DNA of 64,000 nt from Leisingera sp. M658 (GTDB taxonomy: Bacteria > Pseudomonadota > Alphaproteobacteria > Rhodobacterales > Rhodobacteraceae). A program made the translations under genes and the position numbers. Shown in pieces: positions 25,355 to 34,161 of the stretch. Numbering within the stretch: the first letter of the stretch is position 1; every line of letters starts with the position of its first letter. The notes beneath the pieces were generated by a model. The model worked only from the letters and a program-made list of their open reading frames with translations, was not told where the DNA came from and ran no database searches. The DNA lies in assembly GCF_025144145.1 (NCBI RefSeq), contig NZ_CP083546.1, positions 2,558,501 to 2,622,500 of the forward strand, read 5' to 3'.

Positions 25355-26404
25355 CTAGCAGCAGCCCTGCGCGGCACCGTCCTGTTCCAGCCCATTGAAA
25401 GGCGAATTGCCACCACAGCCCGCAAAAATCCCGTAGTGGGTATCAAACGAGCCGATGAAGTCGAAATGCGCCGCCAGACGGCTGCCCTGCAGCATCATCC
25501 AGGTATTGCCGCAGACAGGAAACACCTTGCCCGCCTCGATCACATGATGATCATCCAGCGCAAAGACATGCGGCGCGTGTTCGATGGTGCCTTTGTAGAT
25601 CACCGCCTGGCCGTAATCCTCGCAGGCCGGTTCAAGTGCTGCCAGTTTGAATAACCGGTAGGTGGCCGAAAGGAACTTCAGCGGCTGAACACGTGTCTCC
25701 AGCGCCGGGTTCTCGATCGTCAGCAGCCGCGAGGTCACCATGCGCGGGTCCTTGAAACCTGATGCTTTGGCGATCGACAGAAAGTCGTTCCAATAAAGCG
25801 CGCCGGACAGGCACTCGCCGTACAGCACCTCATCCTCGGCCATCGTCTGCGGCACCCGGCGGTCGGCATAGACGTCCGAAAAATACATCTCGCCACCCTC
25901 TTTCAGCAGATGATGCGCGCCGCGCAGCACCGCGCCCTTGTCGGTGGCCAGGTTGATCACGCAGTTGGAGACGATGATATCAAACGAGCCCGGCTCCAGA
26001 CCCAGTTCCTCCAGCTGTTCAATGTAGCCGTGGTGAAATTCGACGTTGGACTTGGCATAACCAAAGGCTTCGGCGTGATAATCCTGATGGCGGCGGGCGA
26101 CGTCCAGCTGCGCCGGGGTCATATCGACGCCCACTACCTTGCCGCTCTCTCCGACAAGCGCCGACAAGGCATAGACATCGCGGCCCGCGCCGCAGCCCAG
26201 ATCGAGGATCCGCGCGCCCTCCAGCGCTTCCGGCGCGATCAGCCCGCAGCCGTAGTAGCGGGTCAGCACCTCGTCATGGATCTTGGACAGCACCGCCTTC
26301 ACATGGTCCGGCATGTCATCCGGCGTACAGCAAGCGTTGGTCTGCAGATCTTCGCTGCCCTGCAGCACCTCGCCGTAATAGGTCTGCACGTTTTCATGTT
26401 TCAT
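25355..26404 (-). CDS. arsM: ArsM-type arsenite methyltransferase (arsenosugar-pathway subtype)
   Basis: A 349-residue SAM-dependent methyltransferase. The SAM motif is ARILDLGCGAGRDVYAL, with the following ArsM cysteines in TNACCTPDDMP (N-terminal), SNCVINLATDKG and LYGECLSGALYWNDFL. The C-terminal extension ending GCGGNSPFNGLEQ and CC is that of the ArsM group found with arsenosugar synthesis. ArsM methylates As(III) to mono- and di-methyl arsenicals. The ATG at 26404 (MKHENVQTYYGEVLQ) is preferred to 26464. No arsR, radical-SAM ArsS or efflux gene is adjacent. Confidence 0.82.
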   Translation of the reverse strand: MKHENVQTYYGEVLQGSEDLQTNACCTPDDMPDHVKAVLSKIHDEVLTRYYGCGLIAPEALEGARILDLGCGAGRDVYALSALVGESGKVVGVDMTPAQLDVARRHQDYHAEAFGYAKSNVEFHHGYIEQLEELGLEPGSFDIIVSNCVINLATDKGAVLRGAHHLLKEGGEMYFSDVYADRRVPQTMAEDEVLYGECLSGALYWNDFLSIAKASGFKDPRMVTSRLLTIENPALETRVQPLKFLSATYRLFKLAALEPACEDYGQAVIYKGTIEHAPHVFALDDHHVIEAGKVFPVCGNTWMMLQGSRLAAHFDFIGSFDTHYGIFAGCGGNSPFNGLEQDGAAQGCC

Positions 26405-26556
26405 CGCGACGCCTTTCCTGTGGTTCCGGACCACTGGGATAGCGGCGTGCAAGATAGGCGGCAATCCGGGCAGCGGGCGGCCTGACGCAACTGTGATGGA
26501 GCGTGGGCAGCGGGGCCGGCGCTGCCCGGCCTATCGACCGGGCGGAAGAAGAAGAT

Positions 26557-27678
26557 TCAGCTTTCCGGCAGCAGCTCAAACGCGGCTCCGGCCCGTACTT
26601 TGCCGTTCACCATCAGCTCAATCCTGTGCGGGCCGGGCACCAGCTTAAAGGTGGTGGCATCGCCCTTCAGCTTATGCTTTTTGCCCAGCTCCAGCCTGCC
26701 GCCGGCGATCCTGGCCTGCTTCAGCTTGAAAACCTTGGCCGAGGTCTTTCCGCCAGGGCGCTGGAAATGCAGGATATAATCCACCAGAACCGGCGCGCCA
26801 GCCGCGCCTTCCAGCCGGCAGGTGAAATCCAAGGCCGCGCCGATACGCACCTTGTCCGGCACCTCAATCAGCGCTTCCAATGCCAGATCCGGGTCATAGC
26901 CCAGCATCGCCATCGCCCGCGGATGGCCCGCCTTGACCAGCCCGCGCAAGGCATGGGAGGTCATCCAGTCCAGTTCCTTGCGGTCCTGAATCCCTACGCC
27001 GTGCCAGCCCTGCAGCCGGTCCATCACCAGATCCGGATCTTTCTTGGCAATGTCGTTCAGATGGTTGGCGACTGACCGCGTGACATAGCGGGTGCTGTCG
27101 CCGTGCAGCTGGTCCAGCAGCGGCAGCGGGTCCGCCAGGTTCAGCCCAACTGCCTCGCCCCAGGGCAGGCGCGGCCGGGTGCCCTCGCTGACGAGGCGCC
27201 GTACATGATAGCTGGAATGGGTGGACCATTCCCCCAAACGCGCCAAAACCGCATCCGGCCAGCGGTTGAGAAACGGGCGGATCGCCCATTCCATGGAAAA
27301 CCGCTGGGTGATCTCCTCCAGCAGGTCCAGCGACAGCCCGGGATGCGCCCCGGCACCTTTGGCCGCCACATACTCCCCCAGGGGCGCAAAGATGAAATCG
27401 CCGAAATCATCGTCGGTCTTGCCGGGGTCCAATGGCGGCGGCAGTGCTTTCAACAGGATCGGTGCAGCCTCGGGCAAAGCCTGTGGCAGATGATCCGCAA
27501 GCACTTGCGCAATCAGAACGATCCGCTGCTTCAGCTCCAGCTCCGGCAGTTTTGCCATCACCTGGGCTTCAAACGCCTCAGCATCAAATCCAGCCTCAGC
27601 CGCTGAAAAAAGGCCCGCCAGATAGCGGACCTTGTCGCGGTTGAACAGCTGGTCCTTCAGGGAAAAACCGCTGGCCAT
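26557..27678 (-). CDS. AlkD-like DNA alkylation repair protein
   Basis: A 373-residue HEAT-repeat protein of the COG4335 type. The motif WSTHSSYHVRRLVSEGTRPRLPWG and the repeat LLDQLHGDSTRYVTRSVANHLNDIAKKDPDLVMDRLQGW are characteristic of alkylpurine-glycosylase-related proteins. The last 100 residues form an Ig-like/beta domain (about 270-373) with HFQRPGGKTSAKVFKLK. The ATG at 27678 has AGGAA upstream. It lies 11 bases downstream of the SDR gene and probably shares its transcript. Confidence 0.85.
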   Translation of the reverse strand: MASGFSLKDQLFNRDKVRYLAGLFSAAEAGFDAEAFEAQVMAKLPELELKQRIVLIAQVLADHLPQALPEAAPILLKALPPPLDPGKTDDDFGDFIFAPLGEYVAAKGAGAHPGLSLDLLEEITQRFSMEWAIRPFLNRWPDAVLARLGEWSTHSSYHVRRLVSEGTRPRLPWGEAVGLNLADPLPLLDQLHGDSTRYVTRSVANHLNDIAKKDPDLVMDRLQGWHGVGIQDRKELDWMTSHALRGLVKAGHPRAMAMLGYDPDLALEALIEVPDKVRIGAALDFTCRLEGAAGAPVLVDYILHFQRPGGKTSAKVFKLKQARIAGGRLELGKKHKLKGDATTFKLVPGPHRIELMVNGKVRAGAAFELLPES

Positions 27679-27689
27679 TTCTGCGTTCC

Positions 27690-28469
27690 TTACATCGTGG
27701 TGTTGGTAGCGCCGCCATCCAGAAGGATGTTCTGCCCGACCATGAAACCTGCGTGCTGCGAGCACATGAAGGCGCAGGTGGCGCCGAACTCAGCCCGGGT
27801 GCCATAGCGGCCCGCCGGAATTGTGGCGCAGCGTTGCACCTTGGCTTCTTCCGGTGTGATCCCCTGTGCCTGCGCCGCACCGCCATCCAGCGACACAGCG
27901 CGGTCCGTGGCATGGATGCCCGGCTGCAGATTGTTCATGATAACGCCCTGACCGGCCACTTGCCGCGCAGTGCCTGCAACATAGCCGGTAAGGCCCGCCC
28001 GCGCCGCGTTCGACAGACCCAGCACCGGGATTGGCGATTTGACCGAGACCGAGGTGATATTGACCACCCGGCCCCAGCCGCGGTCGATCATACCGGGCAC
28101 CAGCGCCTTGATCAGCGCGATCGGGGTCAGCATGTTGGCGTCCAGCGCGCTGATAAAGTCCTCGCGGTCCCAGTCGGTCCACATGCCCGGTGGAGGGCCG
28201 CCCGCGTTGGTCACCAGAATGTCCACGCCGTCAGCCGCATCCAGCACCTTCTGCTGGCCCTCCAGCGTGGTCACATCCGCTGCGACGGTGACCACATCCA
28301 CACCGTACTGATCGCGGACCGCCTGCGCTGACACCTCCAGCGCGTCGGCACCGCGGGCGTTCATTACCAGGTTCACACCGGCCTCTGCCAGCGCCTCGGC
28401 ACAGCCCAGCCCCAGCCCTTTGCTGCTGGCACAGACCAGCGCGCGCTTGCCCGAAATACCCAGATCCAT
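27690..28469 (-). CDS. SDR family oxidoreductase with altered active site
   Basis: A 259-residue SDR protein of the beta-ketoacyl-reductase-like group. The nucleotide-binding motif is CASSKGLGLGCAEAL and the NNAG-type motif is TNAGGPPPG. The catalytic YxxxK is missing: after NITSVSVKSPIPVLG the sequence reads LSNAARAGL, so the Tyr and Lys are replaced. This matches a known SDR subgroup without the classical tetrad. The ATG at 28469 has GGAG upstream. The alkylation-repair gene follows closely. Confidence 0.85.
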   Translation of the reverse strand: MDLGISGKRALVCASSKGLGLGCAEALAEAGVNLVMNARGADALEVSAQAVRDQYGVDVVTVAADVTTLEGQQKVLDAADGVDILVTNAGGPPPGMWTDWDREDFISALDANMLTPIALIKALVPGMIDRGWGRVVNITSVSVKSPIPVLGLSNAARAGLTGYVAGTARQVAGQGVIMNNLQPGIHATDRAVSLDGGAAQAQGITPEEAKVQRCATIPAGRYGTRAEFGATCAFMCSQHAGFMVGQNILLDGGATNTTM

Positions 28470-28685
28470 CGTCGTTCTCCCTCGGGAATCTTGTCCGTTT
28501 CGCGGAGCTTGCACCGCCTGCGCCCGGATGGCCAGCCCCGCGGCCGGCCGGACCGCAATCAGCCGGCAGCGTGAAACTGCCGGAAAATCCCCCCTTCTCA
28601 CCCCCATTCTGCCACAATTTCACGGCAAATCTATTGGACGGCCCGGCCTGCGGGCCCACATATTGGAAGCGAACACCGGCCGAAC

Positions 28686-29699
28686 ATGGGACAGATTTTG
28701 ACCGCCAGCCTCTCCTCCGTCCAGGCCTACCCGGCCGAGCGTTTCCGCGTCGAATACGGCGCCAACATGGGCGATCCCCTGGGCGTGCTCGAGGACCTAG
28801 TGCTGGACGACATCTACCTGCTGAACAACCCGGTGCCGCCGCAGCGGCTGGGCATCGCCACCCATCACGATGGCAGTTTCCGCATCGCCGGCGACACCGC
28901 CCTGGGCACCCCGGGTGCGGCGCTACATCTGGACTGCCTGCTGACACTGATGCCCGACAGCGGCCCCAACACCGAGATCCTGGTAATGGTCGAAGTGGAC
29001 GGTGACGGGCTGATTGCCGGTATCTTTCTGGTGCCGCTGGCCCCTTTGCAGGCGCATATGCCCTACACGCTGGTCAAGGCCGGGCGCAAATCGGCCCGGC
29101 GCAAGCTGGCGCAATCCGCCTGCGTCTCCTTTACCCGCGGCACCCGCATCACGCTGGCCACCGGCGCACAGCGCCTGATCGAAGACATGCGCGCAGGCGA
29201 CCGTGTCCTGACCCGGGACGACGGTATTCAGGAGGTGCGCTGGGTTGGCCAGTCCACCCTGCGCGCGGTTGGGGATCTGGCCCCGATCCTGATCCGCCAA
29301 GGCGCCTTGAACAACGCCAACGACCTGATTGTCAGCCCCGCCCACCGGCTAATGGTCTATCAGCGCAGCGACGAAATCGGCGCCGGCGCGCCGGAGGTCC
29401 TGGTCCGCGCCCGCGACCTGGTGAATGGCGGCACCGTGGTGGTGCTGGACGGCGGCTTTGCCGACTATTTCCAGATTCTGTTCGACCGTCATCACATCAT
29501 CTATGCCGAGGGAATTGCGGCTGAGAGCACCTTTCTTGACCCGGTGACAAGCCCGGCTTTGCCGGACGATTTCTGGACCTTGCGCCCCGGCACCCTGCCT
29601 GCGCAGCACAAGCGCGGCGCCCATGGCCTGGACGTGAGCCGGTCACTGCTGGACCGCCCCGATGCAGTGGGACTGCTGAAGCGGGCCTCGCTGCGCTAG
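28686..29699 (+). CDS. Hint-domain protein (Hint_2 type)
   Basis: A 337-residue protein with a C-terminal Hint domain from about residue 145: CVSFTRGTRITLATGAQRLI, then MRAGDRVLTRDDGIQEVRWVGQST and the later block PILIRQGALNNANDLIVSPAHRLMVY. The Cys in ACVSF/TRGT fits the Hint nucleophile position, so unlike the gene at 8040 this may be active. The N-terminal 140 residues are acidic, with beta-like pattern, and have no signal peptide. Such proteins occur in many copies in roseobacters; function is unknown. Confidence 0.85.
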   Translation: MGQILTASLSSVQAYPAERFRVEYGANMGDPLGVLEDLVLDDIYLLNNPVPPQRLGIATHHDGSFRIAGDTALGTPGAALHLDCLLTLMPDSGPNTEILVMVEVDGDGLIAGIFLVPLAPLQAHMPYTLVKAGRKSARRKLAQSACVSFTRGTRITLATGAQRLIEDMRAGDRVLTRDDGIQEVRWVGQSTLRAVGDLAPILIRQGALNNANDLIVSPAHRLMVYQRSDEIGAGAPEVLVRARDLVNGGTVVVLDGGFADYFQILFDRHHIIYAEGIAAESTFLDPVTSPALPDDFWTLRPGTLPAQHKRGAHGLDVSRSLLDRPDAVGLLKRASLR

Positions 29700-29846
29700 T
29701 TTTCTGCTTCCACGTGTTCGCCGGGCAACATAATCCCGGATTGGACTGCGCGGACAAACGCGCCACAACCTAAATGCGAATTTATCGTTCATTAAGGACT
29801 GTAAAGATAGAATGCGATGGACGCATAGCGGGCTGTGAGCACACCG

Positions 29847-31649
29847 ATGAAGACGATTTCCCCTTTTCAGAAATGGCGCTTATTCTTCAGGAACAGCCAC
29901 CTCTCGCTGATCCATGCACTGGTCATTGGCCTATCGCTGATGATGACCATCGGCGCCTGGCTCTACGCCGAAACGCAGACGCAAAACCGTGTCGAAAATG
30001 CCTTTAATGCAGCCCGCGATCAGGCCGTCGGCTTGATTGCAGCCCGCATGGAGAAATACGAAGAAGCCCTATGGGCCGGTGTATCAGCCATCCAATCCAA
30101 TGATGGCGACATGAGCTATGAGCAGTGGAAAATATTCGCGCATTCCTTGCGGGTTGACGAAAGGTATCCGGGGATCAACGGGATCGGCGTCATTCACCAT
30201 GTAGCCCCGTCCCAATTTGACAGCTACCTGCGGACCCGGCGGACGGAACGGCCGGGTTTTTCAGTCTATCCTGCGCATGACAACAGCATTCACTTGCCGA
30301 TCTCGTTCATTGAGCCGGAGAATCTGAATGCAGCGGCCGTGGGACTGGACGTTGCCCACGAACTTAACCGGCGGGATGCCGCATTGGCCAGCCGCTCAAG
30401 TGGCGAAGCCAGGATTACCGGCCCCATTGTTCTTGTTCAGGACGAAAGCAGCACGCCGGGTTTCCTGTTTTACGCCCCCTTTTATTCCGGAGGAGACGCT
30501 GACAGCCAATCAGAGCGCGAGCAGCGCTTTGACGGCATGGTCTACGCGCCGTTCGTGGTGCGGAAACTGATGGCCGGCCTGCTGTCCAAAGAGCTGAGGA
30601 ATGTGCGGTTCAGTATCAGCGACCAAGGAGAGCGGATCTATAATGAACATGACCCGGCAGATCCCCGGTTTGATCCCGCTCCCAAGTTTGCAGAGAAGGT
30701 GCTGCTGGAAATATACGGCCGAAAATGGACCATTGATATCCGCACCAATCTTGGGTTCCGCCAGGCAAACTCCTATTCTCAGCCGACTATTATACTGATT
30801 GCCGGCCTGGTGATCGAAGCCTTGGTCATTTCGCTTTTGTTTTTCATGAGCCGGTCAAACCAGCGTGCCCAGGCTTATGCGGAAAGGATTACAGCCAATC
30901 TGCAGCAGGAAACCGCGAAGCTGGCCAAGGCCAATGCGGAACTGGAACAGTTTGTCTACATCACCTCCCATGACTTAAAGACGCCGGTGCGCGGCATTAG
31001 CACGCTTACCGAGATGATCCAGGAAGATCTGGAAGACTATTTTCAATCTGCAAATGCAGACCCCGAGGTTGCTGCCAACCTGGCGCGGATCACTGAACGC
31101 GTGGGCCGGATGAACGATCTGACCCAAGGTGTGATGGAATTTTCGCGTATTGGAAAACATGAGGAAGCTGAACAGACACTCAACCTTGGCGAGGTGATTG
31201 AAACACTGAAGTCGGATTTCAGCCTTTCCGATGACCAGCTTGAGCGGGTGGGAGACGTCGAAACCATTGCCACGGATACCTTCAACTTCCGCCGTGTCCT
31301 GGAAAACCTTGTTGGCAATGCGGTCAAGTACCATCCCGCGCCGGACACCGCGAAGATATCCGTCAGCATTGTGGACGCAGCCGACCGGTATGACATATCC
31401 GTAAGGGACGATGGTGACGGTATTGCGCCGGAATTCCATACTAAAATTTTCGAAGTCTTTCAAACTCTGCGGCGGCCGAACCAGCCTGAGAGCACTGGCA
31501 TTGGCTTGGCTATTGTGAAAAAAACGGTCGAACAGCATGGGTTTGGGGTTGAGTTGAAATCCGAGGTTGGACACGGCGCTGATTTCAGGTTTAGCTGGCC
31601 GAACAAAGGGGCTGCACACTCCTCCGCAAACCAAGAGAAAGCCGCCTGA
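29847..31649 (+). CDS. CHASE-domain sensor histidine kinase
   Basis: A 600-residue membrane kinase (ATG 29847; a GTG at 29835 is also in frame). One membrane helix at about 20-43, a periplasmic CHASE sensor domain (about 70-230), a second helix at 311-335, then a coiled linker, HisKA with phospho-acceptor His near 375 in YITSHDLKTPVRG, and an HATPase domain with NLVGNAVKYH, DDGDGI and GIGLAIVKK. The CHASE fold detects small extracellular ligands, unknown here. A response regulator starts 15 bases after the stop and is its likely partner. Confidence 0.92.
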   Translation: MKTISPFQKWRLFFRNSHLSLIHALVIGLSLMMTIGAWLYAETQTQNRVENAFNAARDQAVGLIAARMEKYEEALWAGVSAIQSNDGDMSYEQWKIFAHSLRVDERYPGINGIGVIHHVAPSQFDSYLRTRRTERPGFSVYPAHDNSIHLPISFIEPENLNAAAVGLDVAHELNRRDAALASRSSGEARITGPIVLVQDESSTPGFLFYAPFYSGGDADSQSEREQRFDGMVYAPFVVRKLMAGLLSKELRNVRFSISDQGERIYNEHDPADPRFDPAPKFAEKVLLEIYGRKWTIDIRTNLGFRQANSYSQPTIILIAGLVIEALVISLLFFMSRSNQRAQAYAERITANLQQETAKLAKANAELEQFVYITSHDLKTPVRGISTLTEMIQEDLEDYFQSANADPEVAANLARITERVGRMNDLTQGVMEFSRIGKHEEAEQTLNLGEVIETLKSDFSLSDDQLERVGDVETIATDTFNFRRVLENLVGNAVKYHPAPDTAKISVSIVDAADRYDISVRDDGDGIAPEFHTKIFEVFQTLRRPNQPESTGIGLAIVKKTVEQHGFGVELKSEVGHGADFRFSWPNKGAAHSSANQEKAA

Positions 31650-31664
31650 CGTGGAGAGCACGAA

Positions 31665-32087
31665 ATGAATATCCTTTTGGTCGAGGACAATGACCTGGAT
31701 GCGCTTATTCTGGAGCGCAATCTGAAGAAACTCTCCCCTGCTGCACAAATTGTCCGGGCATGCGATGGGCTGGAAGCGCTGGAAATCCTGACCACCGACA
31801 AGCTGCAGGACGTTCCACACCCTTTTTTCATTCTGCTGGACATCAACATGCCGCGCATGAACGGGCACGAATTCCTGGACGCCATGAGGGCAAAGGAAGA
31901 TATTTCCAGCAACATCGTCTTCATGTTCACGACGTCCGAAAATCCGAAAGACATATCCCGGGCCTACGCCCGGAACGTGAGCGGCTACATTGTGAAGCCG
32001 ATCTCTTCAGCCGGCACGCGGAAGGTATTGGGCGCGTTGCAGGATATGTGGGATATCTGCACACCTCCGATCTACTGCAGCGCCTAA
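31665..32087 (+). CDS. Single-domain response regulator, Rcp1-like
   Basis: A 140-residue stand-alone receiver: acidic pair Glu7/Asp8 in LLVEDNDLD, phosphoacceptor Asp59 in FFILLDINMPRMNG, Thr in MFTTSENP and the Lys in YIVKPIS. No output domain, as in Rcp1 and similar phytochrome-linked regulators. The kinase at 29847 is immediately upstream in the same operon and the genes should form a phosphorelay together, perhaps with the hybrid kinase at 32357. Confidence 0.92.
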   Translation: MNILLVEDNDLDALILERNLKKLSPAAQIVRACDGLEALEILTTDKLQDVPHPFFILLDINMPRMNGHEFLDAMRAKEDISSNIVFMFTTSENPKDISRAYARNVSGYIVKPISSAGTRKVLGALQDMWDICTPPIYCSA

Positions 32088-32356
32088 TCCGCACACACCG
32101 GCCCCAGGGCAAAACGGCTGAACATCTGAAGCGGTTGCCCGGTCTTTAGGCCAATCCTTGCCGTCACTGCCTCCAGTGGCTGTTGATACTGCCACAGCGA
32201 GCTGGCGCGCGCGCGGCATATCCTTAATGACCCAGGATGCGGACGCACAGTAGTGCCGCCCCTGAGATGCGCGGGATTGCGTTGGTGCAGCAAACCGTGC
32301 CGGCAAGCCCCGGCCCGGGAAACCTGCAGCAGGCTTTTGCGCGATTGCCGCCCCGT

Positions 32357-34018
32357 CTACCGCAGGATGCGCGCCAAAAGCTCAGCCTTGCGAAAGGGTT
32401 TGGACAGAAAATCGTTCATCCCCACGGCCATGCAAGCCTCCACGTCGCTAGGCTGCGCATTGGCTGTCAGCGCAATGATCGGGCATTCCGGCAGCGCGGC
32501 ATCCTGCTCATACTGCCGGATTTTCCGGGTGGCCTCAAGCCCGCCCAGAACCGGCATCGACAGATCCATCAGGATCAGGTCGCAGCCAGCAGAGATATAT
32601 GCCTCAAAGGCGAGCTGCCCGTTGGCCGCAAACAGCAGGTCTGCACCAGTAGGTTTCAACATCTTCCTGACGACCAGCTGGTTGGTCTTGTTGTCCTCGG
32701 CGACAAGGATCCTCATCCCCTTCAACGCCTCTGCCGGCAGCTCTGACGGGGTGTTTACCGCCTGAATATTCAACGCCAGTCTTTGATCCTGGACGCAGGA
32801 AACGCCGTCTTCTGGGCTGGCGGCGCCATCCTCTGCATCCGCCTGCCTTAAATCCAGATGGACCGTAAAGACCGCCCCCTGCCCCGGCACCGATGCCACG
32901 TCGATCCTGCCGCCCATCCGCTCAACCAGCGCACGGGTGATTGCCAATCCCAGGCCGGTGCCCTCTACCACCCTTGTGGTCTGGCGGTTGACCTGTTCGA
33001 ACGCAGAAAAAATCTGTTCAATCTGCGACTGGTCGATCCCCGGGCCGGTGTCGCTTACAGAGATGCGCAGCGGATGTTTCGCAGCGCCAGGGTCATAGGA
33101 AACGCTGGCAGTCACCTGGCCGGTGCCGGTGAATTTGATCGCATTACCCAGCAGGTTCATCAGGATTTGCCGGATCTTGCTGGCGTCCCCGATAAATGCC
33201 CGCGGGACGTCAGCGGGATAATCGGTGCGAAGATCGAGCCCCTTATAGGCCGCCTTTGCCCACAGCAGGGTCCCCACATCCTGGACAAGGTCCAACAGGG
33301 AAAAGGGAGCATCCCGCAATGAGATTTTGTCCGCCTGAATTTTGGAAAAATCCAGAACATCGTTGATCACGCTCAGCAAGGCGGTGGCCGAATTGAAAAT
33401 CGTGTCCGCGAACAAAGCCTGCTGGTCATCAAGTGCTGTTTCTTTCAGCAATTCACACATCCCGAGTATGCCGTTCATCGGGGTTCTGATTTCGTGGCTC
33501 ATGTTGGCCAGAAACCGCTCTTTTGCCTGGCTTGCCTCCTCCGCCTTGTCGAGGGCCAGCCGGGTGAGCTCCAACGCCTCGTCCCGCTCACGCTCAGACG
33601 TGATATCAGTGGAGGAGCCGACGAGGTAGACCAGCCTGCCGTCATCATTGAAGACAGGCCGCAGCGTCGTGCTGAGGTATTTTGTTTTCTGAACAGCCGG
33701 AAGGACGATGTCGTAGGTGGCTTCCCTGCCTGCGGCTATGACGTCAAGGTGGTGGTTCAAGGCGCGGCGGCCAGTCGCCCCGCCATAAAGCTCAAGCGCG
33801 GTTTTGCCGGCGAAATCGTCAAATCCGAGCTTGGTGAATTCCTGCGCCTTTGTATTCATCGCCACATAGCGCGGCAGGCCGTCGCCCCCCACTTTCAGGA
33901 CGATCACTGCAATTTCAACTGAGTCCAAAACTTCAAAATGATCGGAAAATTCATCTTGTTGCACGAGTTGTTCCTGCAGTGGCAAAGTTTTCAAATCCGG
34001 TTGCCCGCATTCATTCAA
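32357..34018 (-). CDS. PAS-containing hybrid histidine kinase/response regulator
   Basis: A 553-residue cytoplasmic protein: a PAS-like sensor (about 30-140, with VYLVGSSTDITSERERDEAL as its link), HisKA with His175 in ANMSHEIRTPMNGILGM, HATPase (NLLGNAIKFTG, DTGPGI, GTGLGLAITRALVERMGG) and a C-terminal receiver with Asp485 in LILMDLSMPVLGG. No membrane helices. It is convergent with the CHASE kinase/response regulator operon, so all three may belong to one signalling circuit. Target genes are not evident. Confidence 0.92.
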   Translation of the reverse strand: MNECGQPDLKTLPLQEQLVQQDEFSDHFEVLDSVEIAVIVLKVGGDGLPRYVAMNTKAQEFTKLGFDDFAGKTALELYGGATGRRALNHHLDVIAAGREATYDIVLPAVQKTKYLSTTLRPVFNDDGRLVYLVGSSTDITSERERDEALELTRLALDKAEEASQAKERFLANMSHEIRTPMNGILGMCELLKETALDDQQALFADTIFNSATALLSVINDVLDFSKIQADKISLRDAPFSLLDLVQDVGTLLWAKAAYKGLDLRTDYPADVPRAFIGDASKIRQILMNLLGNAIKFTGTGQVTASVSYDPGAAKHPLRISVSDTGPGIDQSQIEQIFSAFEQVNRQTTRVVEGTGLGLAITRALVERMGGRIDVASVPGQGAVFTVHLDLRQADAEDGAASPEDGVSCVQDQRLALNIQAVNTPSELPAEALKGMRILVAEDNKTNQLVVRKMLKPTGADLLFAANGQLAFEAYISAGCDLILMDLSMPVLGGLEATRKIRQYEQDAALPECPIIALTANAQPSDVEACMAVGMNDFLSKPFRKAELLARILR

Positions 34019-34161
34019 ATAGACTTACAAGATATTCGTTAGCGAAACATAGGCAATCCGGAATTTGGATCTGTTCGTTGCCCCGTGACAGTCGGCAGCT
34101 TGCCCGGCGGCGGCCCCTGTTTTCCTTGCCACGCTTGCGGATTCTGGATACAGCCACCCCC

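Noticed and set aside
32088-32356. Possible gene between the response regulator and hybrid kinase
   Set aside because: Open frames overlap the response regulator antisense and lack starts; the gap is simply the space between convergent genes.
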